DNA of 64,000 nucleotides from Neoscytalidium dimidiatum. Lineage: Eukaryota; Ascomycota; Dothideomycetes; Botryosphaeriales; Botryosphaeriaceae. Where the stretch lies: the NCBI GenBank assembly GCA_037367355.1, contig CM074704.1:620001-684000 (forward strand). The letters run 5' to 3'. The notes under the pieces were generated by a model. The model did no database searches. It was not told where the DNA came from and worked only from the letters and a program-made list of their open reading frames with translations. Positions 10,817 through 24,108 of the stretch are shown piece after piece. The translations under genes were made by a program, and so were the position numbers. How positions within the stretch are numbered: the first letter of the stretch is position 1; every line of letters starts with the position of its first letter.

Positions 10817-12401
10817 TGTGTATAGAGGGATTTTCTGCTGATCACAGCTCTTAATGATTTGCATTATGAGTTTGACGAGGACAAGGCTGGTGATAAGGTC
10901 CTCGGCGCGAAGGTGGTTCTTGTTTTGAGCATGGCGTTGTATGGTCGGAGGATGAGTGCATGTGTTTACCTTTTCTCATGATATCCCATCATTTTTCTTG
11001 GAGCATGTCGCATGTAGAATAATGGCGCAGCGAGACAAAGCGTCTGGTAGAGCGGGGAACGAGGCGGGTGTTTATGCGGCGAGGTGAAGCTGGGGTAGAA
11101 ATTCATTAGCAAATAGCGCACCAAATATGCCGGTCTTCCCCACACAATTGCTGATCGGCTATCTGCGCTTTATCATCCGCCCGCGGCAACCTATTCTGAC
11201 GAGCATCCACCAACGCACGCTGACGATGTTGCCCGCTTTCCCGGGGCTCCTGCGAAACCGCAACGGCAGATCTCGGCCAGAGATAGGCAATCTCCAGGAA
11301 TTGAATCAGGGCGCAGCGTCTGGCGCTTACTGCATGGAGAAGGTCCAGCCAGAAGAACTGCGGCACCATCGGGTCTGCCAGGTCCGTCCAAGCTCCCAGG
11401 CGCCTAGGTTAACACCAGGAACGCGTGCATCGTCGCGATGGCGGGCTTACCCTATTGTCGGAACGCTGCCTCGTGACAGGCGGGAGCGTCAATGGCGCTC
11501 AAGAGTGCTGAACTCTCAGCCCCCTCTTCTCGGCAAGCATGGTTCTAGCGGCGCACTATCAGAGGGGAAGAGGAGGTGGCACGCGAGCATGCTTGCTGGC
11601 CGACCAGTGAGCAATCGCAGCAAACCTCCTCCATATAGCGAGGACAAGGAGGATCTCAGTTCGCAGCCTTGCGTCGCTACGCAGTAGCACGGAACGCTTC
11701 CGCTGGCGCAGCGGCGAAAGGCGTGTCATGGCTTGACGTCTCAACCTCTCTTTATCGCCCACATTCGTGTCGGGCGCCGGGCAAGGCGCAGAAGAGATAA
11801 GAGCTTTGCTCCACAACCAACCGCCATGGTAAGCATACTGCCGCCCAAGGGCGCCCGCCTGGTTGGATTCAGCTTCTTCATCGATGCCGCAAAATCTTCA
11901 ACCTGCATAAAGCTTTTCTTGACGCGATTGTCGGAGGACCATTTTCTCTCGTCTCGTTGCTTTTCCTCCAAGTTTATCGAGGAAGTCGGCCCTCCCGCGC
12001 CCATCTCCACCCCCGCTCACACCTTCGCTCTGAATGGTCACAAACGCTTATTGGCGTTCGCAGAGGGAAACGGCTATCTCTCGCCTCCCAGGTTAGACAT
12101 ACCATATACGGCTTCGCGGCCGCCTTGGTATTATCCGATCGACGGGGTCTGCAAGCGCGTGTGTTCTGGAGCCTTTACGCCTTAAGGCCCGCTGTCCTTC
12201 CCGCGACGCCCTGCCCGTCGTCGTACACATAATACTTATTGGGCGCTTTGGTGCTGCTCGCGACCTCATCACGTCGGTCTTCTTCTAATTCCGCGAATTC
12301 TTTCGATCAGTTCTGCTGGGTCTTTGGGATTTCTTGTTCCCTTTCACTATCAGCCTTATCAACATTGACCCGCCAATCTCGGTGGGCGAACACCGATAGT
12401 G
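10817..12401. other. Intergenic region upstream of the permease
   Basis: About 1.6 kb with no supported gene. Small ORFs on both strands (for example 11127-11687 and 11741-12010) show no motif. The right part, from about 12200, is the probable permease promoter and leader. Confidence 0.5.
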
Positions 12402-14535
12402 ATGGCCGAACGGAGCCGCAGCATCAGCTCTGCGCACCCCAAGCGGAGCGTTGCGGACGAGCCCGTTACATCAATTCTACCCGGTCAGACATTGGACGGC
12501 TGCTCCATCTTGAAGCAATTGGGCTGACAGTGACACATCCAGGCGGCGACATCCCATTCGACCCCAACCATGAATTCGATCCGGATGAGGAAGTGCTCGC
12601 TGCGCTAGGATACAAGTCGGAATTCAAGCGCGAGTTCTCACTGTTCACGACCTTTTGCGTCTCGTTTGCTGTGCTCGGGTTGCTACCGAGTTTTGCTAGT
12701 ACGCTGTCAGTGCTCCCTTGATGGCTGCCCCTTTGTAGTACGCATTGCTGACAAGGACTTAGCTATTATGGCATGGGCTATGCCGGCACTGCTGGTACGT
12801 GTTGCACAAGATACTAGGCTGGTTGATTCCGAAGTTGGGACGACTAGCAGTGATGGCTTCCTCGATGTGGCCTGTTTGCACGAAGTCGTTGCCAACACTA
12901 GCCCCGACTTAGGAGTCATCCAGTCAAATGTACAACAACACCAGCTCGAAAACGTACGCTAACGACAGGCAGGAATGACCTGGGGCTGGCTCATTGCCAT
13001 GGTAGGCATTCAGAGTGTTGCGTCAAGCATGGCAGAGCTTTGCTCCTCGATGCCGACAAGCGGAGGGCTTTACTACGCCGCCGCCGTCCTCGCTCCTCCA
13101 GGGTGGGGCCCATTGGCTGCTTGGGTAACCGGATGGAGCAATTGGCTCGCGCAAATCACAGCTGCTCCGAGTGTGGACTACGGTGTGGCAGCAATGATAC
13201 TTGCCGCCGCCTCGATCCAGAACCCCGACTACGCGCCGACGAACTACCAGACCTTCTTGCTTACAGTCTTGCTCATGATCATCCATGCGTTCATGTCCAG
13301 CATGCCTACTAAGTGGCTGGCCCAGGTGAACTCGGCGGGCTCGACCTTCAACATCCTGGCCCTGATCGCAGTCATCATCATGATTCCGGCTGGCACTAAT
13401 CGAGAGGAGCAAGGCCTTCCACGCTTCACACCGTCCAGCGAGGTGTGGGGTGACATATATGAAGGTATGGAGTTCCCTGCCGGGCTTCGAGTGCTTGCCA
13501 GCTTTGTCAGCGTCATCTGGACCATGTCTGGCTACGACTCTCCCTTTCACCTGGCTGAGGAATGCTCCAACGCCAACATTGCGTCCCCACGTGCCATTGT
13601 CATGACTTCTGGCTTTGGCGGCCTCTTCGGATGGTTCCTGCAGCTCGTTGTCGCCTACACGGTGGTCAGCATCGACGATGTCCTGGAGTCAGACTTGGGC
13701 CAACCCTTCGCGGCGTATCTCGTACAGTGCTTACCCCAGAAGCTGGCTATGGCCGTCCTCGCTCTGACCGTCATCGCCGGGTTCGCCATGGGTCAAGGCT
13801 GCATGATCGCCGCCTCGCGCGTCACCTTTGCGTACGCGCGCGACGATTGCTTCCCGCTGTCCCAGTACTGGAGGCGCGTCAACTCGCTCACGCAGACGCC
13901 GGTCAACGCGGTGTGGTTCAACGCGGTGATCGGATGCCTGCTGCTGCTGCTCATCTTCGGCGGCGAGCTGGCGGTCGGCGCGCTCTTCTCCATCGGAGCC
14001 ATCGCAGCGTTCGTCGCCTTCACGACCCCGATCTTCATCCGAGTCTTCTTCACCAGGGGCAACTTCAGGCCCGGCCCGTGGAACTTGGGCCGCCTGAGCA
14101 TCCCAGTGGGCGTGGTCGCCTCGAGCTTCACGGCGCTCATGGTGCCCATCCTCTGTTTACCCGCCACCGTCGGCGACGACCTGGAGTAAGCATCTTCCCT
14201 CCCTTTCTCTCTCTCTCTCCCACCCGCGGCCCCACAATGATCTATTCCCGTCCGCGATGACGAAAGTGGCTAACGTAATGTTTCTTCTCTCTTCCTTCAG
14301 TGCTGCCGGCATGAACTGGACTTGCTTGGTGTACGGAGCGCCCATGCTCTTCGTGCTCATCTGGTGGGCCGTGTCGGCGCGGAAGTGGTTCAAGGGCCCG
14401 AAGGTCAATATCGAGCACATGATGCTCGGGCGTGAGGCGGACGTGCTGGAGGGCAAGGACGTGACGCCGGTCGATCGGGCGCAGAGCCCGTCGGCAAAGG
14501 CTGTCGAGGCCGCGGAGAGCTCCAACGGCTCGTAG
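12402..14535 (+). CDS. APC-superfamily amino-acid/GABA permease
   Basis: Five exons (12402-12483, 12543-12705, 12763-12794, 12973-14185, 14301-14535) join in frame to 574 aa. Introns are 59, 57, 178 and 115 nt. Exon 3 is only 32 nt. The cytosolic N-terminus ends HEFDPDEEVLAALGYKSEFK; the first helix is FSLFTTFCVSFAVLGLLPSF and continues across introns into YYGMGYAGTAGMTWGWL. The conserved SSMAELCSSMPTSGGLYY loop and EGMEFPAG are typical of the UGA4-like branch of AA_permease_2. About 12 helices can be counted. The C-terminal tail (VEAAESSNGS) is hydrophilic. Expected role: proton-coupled uptake of amino acids, GABA or choline-like amines at the plasma membrane; substrate cannot be fixed from sequence. 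Starting at ATG 12402 avoids an in-frame TGA at 12526 because intron 1 removes it. Confidence 0.9.
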
Positions 14536-15764
14536 GGAGCCGTTGCCGTCTCGCCCAATTTTTTTTTAATCACCTTCTGTCTGGAAAAGCGGGGCGACGG
14601 GAGGGACGGGAAGGGAAGGGAGAAAGAGATGCAGGATGTACATTTCGGCGAAGTGGCTCGCTGTGAACGAATGATACCTGTTTTCATTATTCTGGCTGGT
14701 TGATGGCTTTTCTCGGCATGAATGCCGTGTGATGGCATGACTTCAATGCAAGCCCCCTTGACACAGGACAGCGGCCGGGACGTGACTGCCGGAGGGCTTC
14801 TGCATCCTATAGGGAGTAGAAGCTCATCAGAGAGATGGCTTTAGGCAGGGCTGATGTAGAGCTTGGCCGACACTCGACGTCCCGGATGGCAGCTTCAAAC
14901 TGTTGGGTGAGACTGTGCGACGGAGACGTGTCTTTCGCTGTTGCGTCATGCTCAGCAAGCTCAATTTCCGGGGCTTCGGTCGCAAGGGGTGCGCGAGGTC
15001 GGGATATGCTTTTTTTTTCTGCTCGTCAGAATTGAGACGACAGCTCCGCGCCTTATTCGCAGCGCGTCATCCCTTCGTATCAAAAAGTGGCCACATCGGG
15101 CCTAGCTACGCGTCGGCCGCAATCAAACGGCCTTGTCGCTTCGCTCAATCTCCCCCACGGGCAGGCCAGGCGCTCGTGTCGCCTTCGGATCAGGCTGGTC
15201 GTAATCGACGCTCGCCTCGCACGTGGGAGCAGAGCAGCCGCGGGCTTCCGTCAGAAAGGGCCGGCGGTCCCTATCGTAAGCAATATGCGCGAGTGACGAG
15301 AGGTGAGAGGTGAGCGGCGAGGACGTGGACGTGGACTTCGGGGGCCGGCGGACGATCGGCTCTGCAGCGGGCGGACTAGGGCAGCCCCTGTCGCGGCCGG
15401 TATCGATAATCGTTGCTGCTTTCATTCACGTCCCTCAAAGCTCTGCCCTCCGCTCGCCAATTGCCAGAGCGCGCGCCTCCCTTTCGCCAAAAACCCCACC
15501 GCCAGGCCAACTTTCGTTGTTTCAGCCTACCGCGCGCCTTGTCGCCCGCCGTCGGTCCTTCGCGCGCCGCCCAAGAAAAATATTCAAGACTCGTGCCAGT
15601 CCGCTGTCCCGCATCTATCACCGGCCTGCCGCAGTAGCTCGCGCGCGAGCAACCCCTAGCGCCGTTGCCCTCTTTATCCGCGCAAACACAACGAACCACC
15701 CCCCAGCGAAAGAACACCCGCTCGAACACCGTCGACGAGAGCCTGCAAGGCCCCAACCGCAGCC
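14536..15764. other. Intergenic region upstream of the SH3BGR-like gene
   Basis: No supported gene. Homopolymer T tracts occur near 14561 and 15009. The last ~350 bases are C- and CCG-rich, typical of a fungal 5' leader. Confidence 0.5.
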
Positions 15765-17417
15765 ATGGCGCACGACATGAGCAAATGGGACTCCGACATG
15801 ACCCTCTACCTCTTCACCTCCCTCACTGCCGGCTCCTCCCACGTTGTCACCGCGACGTCGCGCATGGAGACTATCCTCAGAGCGAACCGCATCCCCTTCA
15901 CATACATCGACACCGCTACAAACGAGGACGCGAGAAGGCTGTACATGCGCAGAGGACAGGGCAAGAAGTTCCCGTTGCTGGTGAAGGAGGGTTATTTCCT
16001 CGGGGTAAGTACATTTGCTTCATCAAGCCCGACTACAGACCGCAAGTTGGGAGCCATACGAGCTCCTCGCTCCTGAGCTCTCGTATTCACTGGAGGACTC
16101 CAACTGCCTCAACACCTGCCAGAAAGCATCTCTCCCGAATGCTTTCTGGAACGGAGCTCTGGCTGGCCTTCAATGGCGCGTGGACTTGCAAATATCGGCA
16201 TCCCCGATGCTGACCTTACCTTGCTTCCTAGGGCATTACCGAGGTCGAAGAGTGGAATGAGTTTGGCGAGCTTCAGGACGAGATCGGCGAGGTTGCTGAG
16301 CCCGAGACCTCGATCAAGACCGCTCCCGTCAAGGAGGGCTTCACTTCGCCCTACCCGTTGAACCTTCCTGCCGACGCAAAGAGGGCCGAAGCCAGCGCGT
16401 CTTCCGGCGCCTCAATAGCCTCCTCTAGGAAGACCAAGGACGATGATGAGACACCCAGGGTTTCTCTCGAGGCTGCCCAGGCGTTTGGCAAGGCCGGTAG
16501 CGAGGCTGCGTCCATCGCTGCCAGCAAGAAGAGCGCACCCTCGATCAAGTCTAACCTCAGCACGCAGTAAGCCTCAAGCCCCGCCCCCGCCGTTGTGTTG
16601 CTGTCTCCCCAAGCCCTTCGATGCTGTCGACCTCTTTTTATCCTGACCCCCCCTCGGTAGCAGCACGCTCCCTGACAAGCTCAGTGACTCTTTGGATGCT
16701 CTTTCTCCTCGCCCCTCGGTCGACTCCGCCATGCCGGCTCCTCTCGGCCTCGTGAAAAAGTCTCCCTCCCCACCCGCTCAGCCGTTAGCTGGCAGCACAG
16801 AACACACGTCGCACCGTGGCTCCTCCGTTTCCGACGCCACTGATGATGCGATCAAGGCGCTCGAGGAGGCCTTGGCTATACCGGAGGAGACAGAGGCCGA
16901 CGTGTCGTCGCTTTCGATCAAGGAGGATGCTATCGTGTCAAGCGACAACGTGTCGACCAAGGACGGCGTTGCGCCGATCATGGATGATGCTGCTTCGACC
17001 AACGAGGGAATGACCAAGGTTGATTCAAGTTCCGCCAGTACCGCTGTGGTGGACGACAAGTCATCCGTCGTTGCGCCATCAACAGCACCCACCGAGAAGG
17101 AGGAGGATGGGGCACGACCGTCGGTTCCCGCGAAGGACAGTGATACCGGAGAACCTCTCGCCACGCCTGCAACGCTTGCGCCCCAAGACACAAATACACC
17201 GAGGGTCTCAACGGATGCCGATAGAGAGAAGGGCTTCGATGCCACGAGCTTCAACGTCAGCAACAATCAGGAGGGAGATAACGCGAAGGAGGGAGAGGAT
17301 ACGGAAAAGAAGGGTAAGGAGACGACCGCAACGACGACGGGCGAGCAGCAGAGTTCAACTACTGTTGCTGGCGACGAGAGCGTTACAGCACCTGCATCAT
17401 CATCTGCATCATCGTGA
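15765..17417 (+). CDS. SH3BGR-like thioredoxin-fold protein with long acidic tail
   Basis: Three exons (15765-16004, 16232-16566, 16664-17417) give 442 aa. The first ~95 residues are the SH3-binding glutamic-acid-rich/glutaredoxin-like fold: LYLFTSLTAGSSHVVTATSR, ETILRANRIPFTYIDTATNE, and after the first intron TEVEEWNEFGELQDEIGEV. The redox CxxC of true glutaredoxins is absent. The remainder is a low-complexity tail rich in Ser, Thr, Ala and Glu with a TSPYPLNLP patch, probably disordered. The second acceptor is a tandem TAGCAG (exon start 16661 or 16664), so isoforms differing by one Ser are possible. If intron 2 is retained, a TAA at 16568-16570 stops the protein at 191 aa. Likely an adaptor at actin/endocytic or signalling sites; this is inferred from the family. 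Confidence 0.85.
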
Positions 17418-20400
17418 ACCGCACTACACACACGCTCCTTTAAAAATATGCCACACACTACACCTCAGACACGGCCTACCACTTACATTCTTTTTTCCGT
17501 AAAAACTTTGATTGCCCCCTCAGAACGCGCACCACTTTCTGTTCAAAATGGGAATGAGTGTTAATTTGTCGACCGCTTTCTCCGTTTTATAGTTACTGTA
17601 ACACGTTCGCAAACCTTCCGAGCGTCGATCGCAAGCTTCTTCTCCGCATGCCTGGGAGGCGGCCGCCGCAACCGATCCAGTACGAGCGCCGCCGGCGGCA
17701 TTAAGGCGCGCAACAAGGCGTCGGCAGCAGAGCACAACCGCCGTCATTCCGCATAGGCGCCGTGAGCGAGCGAAGAAGTGCCGCGCGACGAATCCTACGA
17801 AGCCAGCCACATGCACGCACGCCGATACCCCGCGCCTCCCTCCCTCTCAACGGTTCCCCGCGAAATTTTTCGACCTCCCTCCCTGCCTTCCCTTCGGACG
17901 CCCCCGCGCCCGCGTCCGGCGCCCGCGCGCAACGTTCTACGCACGACCTCCCGTTACTGCTCAGCGTACGCACGCGCCTGAAGATGGTCGTGCCTCTGCA
18001 CGCCCTGATTCTCCTCTATACTCTTCACACGTTCGTTCCGTTGGTTGGTAGGTTGGCTGACGATGGCCCGATTTCCCTGACGGTTGCTGTTTCATATCGT
18101 CGGGCGTGGTGGAAGTAGTAGGCATCGTGGCGGGTACGTGCGCTACTGTTACTACTCGCCTTCTCTGCTTGCTTCTCTTTTGCCTGTTTCCGATGGACCC
18201 TCTTTTTCTTTCTGCCCTACGCCCTTTTTTTTCACCCTGGCTTTATCACTATACCTCTTACGTCGGTGCGTTGCTATGCATGCAACAGAAGGGGTTCTGG
18301 AAGCTGTTGTTGCATGCTTGCTGGTTTGGTAGCGCTTTCGTTCGGTCATCACAAGCGTCAGCGCTAGTTGCTACCTTGCTGGCTAGGCGTTCTTGCTTAT
18401 CAGCGGAAGACGGGCCTGGAATTGTTCCTAGCCTCATCGCCTTGTCTCGACAGGCTGGCTGACCGGAAGTGGGCGTTACTCTCGGCCCCATACAAGGGAA
18501 GAGAGTAGTGTGTCTGTGTGTGCCCCAGGCAACCAACGCACCCGGGGCTCGCGCCAACGCTCGTGCAGCTTGGCTTCTTCTCATCGCTAGGTTGCTCGTT
18601 TGGGAACGTTGCAGCAGCACTGGTTTCCTTTTTCGGGCTTCTCTTCTCTTTATCTCCTACTCACTTGTTTCCTCCCTTTTTTCTTTTCCTCTTCGGATAC
18701 CCCTTCTCCCGCCGCAATAAAGAAAAAGCCTACACGTGCGCCTGAGAGTGGGAGTGAGCATCCGCGTACACCCTGTCCCCCTTGTCCTCCTTCATACGCT
18801 ATTGTTTCTGATTGATCCGTCGGACGAGCAATAGAGGGTAAAGATGAGCGGGTAGGCTGGTAGGCAGCAGGGCAGGGTGGATTCGTACGCGCGGTGGCAT
18901 TTTCGGCGCTGCGCTGCTGGCTGCGGCGGGCAGTGCGCTAGTAAACTTTATTGTGTCCTTTTCTTCTTCTCTTTCTTTCGATCGCTAACGGTATGACTTT
19001 TTTGGGGTGAGATGGGGACCATGGTTTCTTTATGTATTACATTTCTGTAAGACCTTTCTGTATGTTTCTTTTTATTTCTCTTCTCCCTTTCATCCCCTGT
19101 TTCTCTTTACGCCGTTTCTGAAGTCTATGTGGGAAGGGTATACGTATGTGTGGATTGATGGGTTGGGTGATTCTGGTCTTTGTTATCTTTCCTTCTTTTT
19201 TTTCTTCCCAATTTTGATAGCATGTTTTATTCCCCGACGGCTCTATCTCTCTCTCATCCAGCAGGGTTCGCTTCCTTCTGGCTTGGAGAGGCCGTTCGTT
19301 TTTCTTTTCTTGCTCCAAGAGTGTCATTTTAGAGACACTGTGGTTGAGCCGCGAGGCTCAAGCATACGGACGAAGATTGGGGAGGTCTGGAGATGAGATG
19401 CCGTTTCTCGTCCTCTTTTCTCTCTCGTGTGTTTCTGTAGCGGCGTGAGGCGTGAGCTGCAGACTTCCCATTTCGGAGCGTTGTGATGTATTCCTTTTCC
19501 GGGTGGCGTTTAACTGGGTTGCTCTTTTTTCCCCCTCCCTTTTTTTCCCCTGCGTACAAAGTTTTCGAGCTGAACAACAAAAAGCTACTATCTATACAAA
19601 AAGCTGCAAAAAAGAACGAAGAGAAGAGATCAAGACAAGTAGGGAAACAAAATGGCTTTTAATGTATTACTAGGTAATCTATTCTTATGTGAGATCAAGA
19701 TGGAAAGCTTGGAAAGCAAATGAGGGTGATGACTGAGCGTGGCATTTCTCTTTTTCAAGGTTAATCGTCGGGGCACGCGCTTCCTCTCCTGTCCTGAGCG
19801 GTCTTGTCTCTGTCCGAACGAATGGAGGCGGACGGTGCCGAATTTGATGAAGAGTGCCGCCGGTGAGAAATCCCAGAGAACCTGTGAGTCTTCCTTCTCC
19901 CGTCTCGTCTGTTCAGTCATTCATTCGCTGTTCGTGAGGACATCTGAAATTCATAGAATGACTAATAAGGAGGAACGTTCTCAGAATACAACGAAACCGA
20001 TAACGACCCGGGAGGGGGAAAGAAAATTCCTCAAAGCGTTTTTGTCACGCAGCAAGGAGAATCCCCATCGAAACAAAACAGAGCTCGTTGCGGACCCTTA
20101 TTACATCAGGCCTCTTTCTGGCTTTCAAATTCCTATGTGAGTGTGTAAAAAAAGAGGGCAGATCGTTCCGTCCATTACCAGAAGCAGAACCAGCACAACG
20201 TCGCCCGACCGGGGGGATACTGGATGAGCGGTAGTGTGCGTGCATGCATGCACACTGCTACTGCCCCGCAAGAGCCAAGCCTGCCCTTGCCAACGTCTGA
20301 ATCCGGACAGGCCGCCGCATGTCCTCGACATCCGTTACAGCATGGGACGACCGCACGCCACCCTCATCCTTCACCACCGTACGTCGAGGCCCTTCTTCCC

Positions 20401-22416
20401 CCGTTACGAAAGGGATGCACGTGCATACGCGTCCCCCGTCAAGAGAAAAAAAAATAATCTCTGAAAGAGGATGTAGGAGGCGAACAACAACAACAACGAC
20501 AAAAAAGGATAATCCAAGATCGTCACCAACGGAAACGGTCGACATCCGGATCCGGATCGTGGGCCTGACTGGTGCTGAGCATCAGATGCCTGCCCCCTCT
20601 TCTTCTCCGTGGCACGTACATACGGACGTATGACCGAACACTTCCTCCCTTTCCTTCCCAGCCTTCGTATCGTCTTCGTCTTCTCTTACAGGTTTCGGTC
20701 CGTCTGTGCCTCAGGAAAGCAACAAAAAAAAGATTTGAAAGGTAAAAGATCACGGGATGGCCTGACCGTTTCTCTAGTGCGCGAAAGAGAGACGGGAAGA
20801 TAGAGAAAGAGGAAAGGGACGGAGAAGGGACGCGAAAAAGAAAGGGAAGAAACAGGCATGTGGTATTTCCGCTCGAGGCAGAGATCGACCCTCCTGCTCG
20901 GCCGCGAATTCGGCCGTAGGGAAGGGGAGGGGAGGGGATGGGGGCCCCAGTATGTTGTAGGTCCCGTACATGCGTACGACGGATCATATCGGACGTTAGG
21001 GCAATATGGGGAACCGGGGAAAGGATGCAGCAGTAAACTTACTTGCATGCCGATCACCGGAGGCGAGAGAGACGGGGGAAGAAAAAGGAAAAAGGTGTGG
21101 GTGTGTGTCTGGATAAGCATGTCGGAAGTGGTTGGAAGGGTGGTCTGAGCGTGGCCTGCCCTGTCAAGGAACGAACGACGGAAGGAGTAACGTCAGGGTC
21201 CGAGCACCTATCTACCTGTCACGCATGGGCGATAGCTGTAGCGCCATCTGGTCGGAGAAGGAAGAGAGATGGAAGCTCGGACGCCCCCCCTTCGATGCCA
21301 ATCGTGTTGTTCTCGATTGCTGGTGGTGTGGTGCTAGCTCGAACCTTAAAAGGACGCCATCATCGGGGTTGGCGAGAGTTGTGCGTGCTCGCCTTCTGCC
21401 GCTCTGCCGTATCTGCCGTTGTTGTAAAATGTTACCTTAATCGTACCCTGACTGGCTATTATTCCCGTCTACCTCTCTGCCCTGTTGCCCGCTTTCTTGG
21501 ACCCTGTCCCTTGTTCCGTGCTGCCGAGTTGGCTCCCACCACGTCAAACCGAGCAAGACTTGGCGAGCTCTGTTTGGTGATTCGTCTTGTCTTGGCAAGG
21601 AATCTTGACACTTGGTGCTGGCCCGATCGTTCATGCAACTGCCTGATGATCAGCATGCACGGTCTCGAACTGTCGAACTCAAGGAAAAACCGGGGGATCT
21701 GAAAAGGGAAGCTGTGCGAGAAAGGCCACTCATGTGAGAGTGAGCAGAGGCCATCGCCCAAGAAACGGCATTGACGTAAGATCTGTTCCCCAAGGATCCC
21801 CCATCCGGAGACGACAGCCTGAGGCCGGCAATGAGAAGCATCAAAGATGCCGGCTGATGGGGTGACCCGCGGAGCTGCACCCTTTGCTGCAGTCCCCGGA
21901 ATCCTGAGATTTTTTCCCCCCTTCCCTACCCGGAACATCTCTTTCAGAAATTCGTGCTATAGCAGAGTCAAATATGGAAATAGGCTGGATGTTGATATGT
22001 GATATTTCGATAATAATAATAAGACACTATCGACTATAGATATTTGAAACGATCGACTATGGCTCAAACTGTCACCCAAAAAAAAAACAAAAAAAAAACA
22101 TGAAAAGTGTGAAAAACATGACATCCATCTCACAGGGGCTTGCTTCTTTGCATGACCACTACATGCTCTCCGCTTTTCTTATCGTTGACTGTTGCCAATA
22201 TACTCGACTGGTATCGTCGCGGAGTAACTCCGTGTCGATTTGTATCCATATTATCAGAAAATGAGCGAAATGCTGTTGCTGACGCGGGCTGAGAATCATA
22301 AGACATAAAACAATGCGAATGCTGAGCTGAGAGACGAAACGTGAGATGATGAAAAGTTCAAATCCTGACTTTGATACCATCCGGACCAACGCACAATTAA
22401 CCGGTCTTCAAGTCAT
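17418..22416. other. Five-kilobase gene-free convergent region
   Basis: It lies between two convergent 3' ends (SH3BGR-like and bZIP). Small ORFs exist but none exceeds what chance allows or shows a motif. Composition shifts along it: CT- and T-rich plus strand at 18.0-19.6 kb, purine-rich around 19.9-21.1 kb, and A tracts near 22.08 kb. No tRNA-like B-box followed by a cloverleaf was noticed. It may encode long 3' UTRs or non-coding RNA. Confidence 0.55.
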
Positions 22417-24057
22417 CTACTCAGGCGCCGGACCGGCGGCGCTGATGTGACCTTTGGCAGCCAGGACACTGTTAAGAGCGTCGCGCACCTCAAATTCCTC
22501 AATGACGGCACCGAAGCTATTGAATTATTAGCAAACAGAAGACACGGTTGGCGCCAGGCTCCAGATTCCCAAACATACCCATAGCACCGCACTTTGGCCA
22601 GAAGATCGCCCTTCAGTGCCTCGATATCTTCCTTGGTCAACTCGTCGAAGCGCTCATCCTTGACGACAGCAACCCAGGCCATGACTGGCGTGATCTCGCC
22701 CTCCATGGTGGGGAGACGATGCGAAAGGTCGAGCAGCTTCATGAGATCTGGCTGCGACACGTCGGGCATCTTGTGCGGATACTTCTCCTCCGGGTGCTCG
22801 GCGATGTGCGAGTGCGGCGGGCACGTCTGCATCAGGGCGTGGCCCGACACATCCGCCTCGTTGTCCTCGGCCCGTACCAGCAGGAATTGCATGTGCTCCA
22901 TGCATGGCTTCTCGAGACTATTGAGGCGAAAAGTGGGTGTCGTATTAGAATGGCGTTCTTATTCTCGTATTACTTTTTGCATTGGCGGCAAAATGCGAGT
23001 CGACGAACAGGAAAAAATGATGCAAAAACGAGGAAAAGGCCGTTGAACCTACCTCTTCTGGGTAGGTACGTGGCGTGTGGCGGATACATTGCAAAAAGCA
23101 ATCTTGCGTTGGTTGCTATTGAGGCGGAGGAGAAAGATAGGGTGTGCGGTCGTACGTTAAGACAAAGTCTATGCCTATCTGGTCATAGTCCAAACCAGTC
23201 TGGGCTGGTTGCAGGTGACCGTGCGGGTGCTGAGGTGGAATGCCTTGCATTGGAAGGCCGGGTGCCGGGCGTGAGGGCATTGACGGCGGCGGGGAGGTAT
23301 AGCCGGTGGAAGCGGTGCCTGCATGGTAGCTACCAGAGACGCTACCGCGAGAGCTGCCTCCATAGCTGGAACCAGCCATCGGCTGGAAGCCACTGGACGG
23401 GGGGCTATTGGTGTCATAAGCGATTCCGTGAGCAGCGAGCAGCTCCTTCAAGCGGCGATTCTCCTCGGCAATCGCGTCGCGTTCTCTTGCTGTGTTGCCG
23501 AACAGGTCTTTCAGGCGAAGGACTTCCTGTTCCAGACACTTGATGTACATCTCTTTCCGCTCACGATGTGTCCTGCCACGTCGATGAGAAAAGGTTGCAT
23601 ACGGGAGACTCATGATAATTACCTCTGGGCCTGACGATTGAGCTCTTGCCTGCGAGTCAATGCCGGTTTGCTGTCGGGCTTTGGGCCACGCCTTTTGGGA
23701 GGCTGGCCGTCTGAGAGAGCTAAGCAGGACGACCACGAGGGCGAGCAGTCGAAGACTAACCTCTTGTCTTCTTGTCGGCGCCATAATTCTTGAAGAATGG
23801 AAAGTTGGACAGAGGACCTTTTGCAGCTGGGTCATCTGAAGAGTGGTATGGCACCTTTCTCTCCTCACCAAGAACTAGCTGCGCCGGCGCAAACTTTCCT
23901 TGCACATCACCCATATGTGGATGACATGGTGGGCTCGGAAAGATGCAGTCGACGGGCAGTTCGTGGGGAGAGAAGTCGCCACATGCAGTCAGCGTACTGC
24001 CCCAAGACGAGTGCGGAGTGTGCGAGACCATCATTGCAATAGAGAAGGAGAGGGACG

Positions 24058-24108
<51 letters not shown>

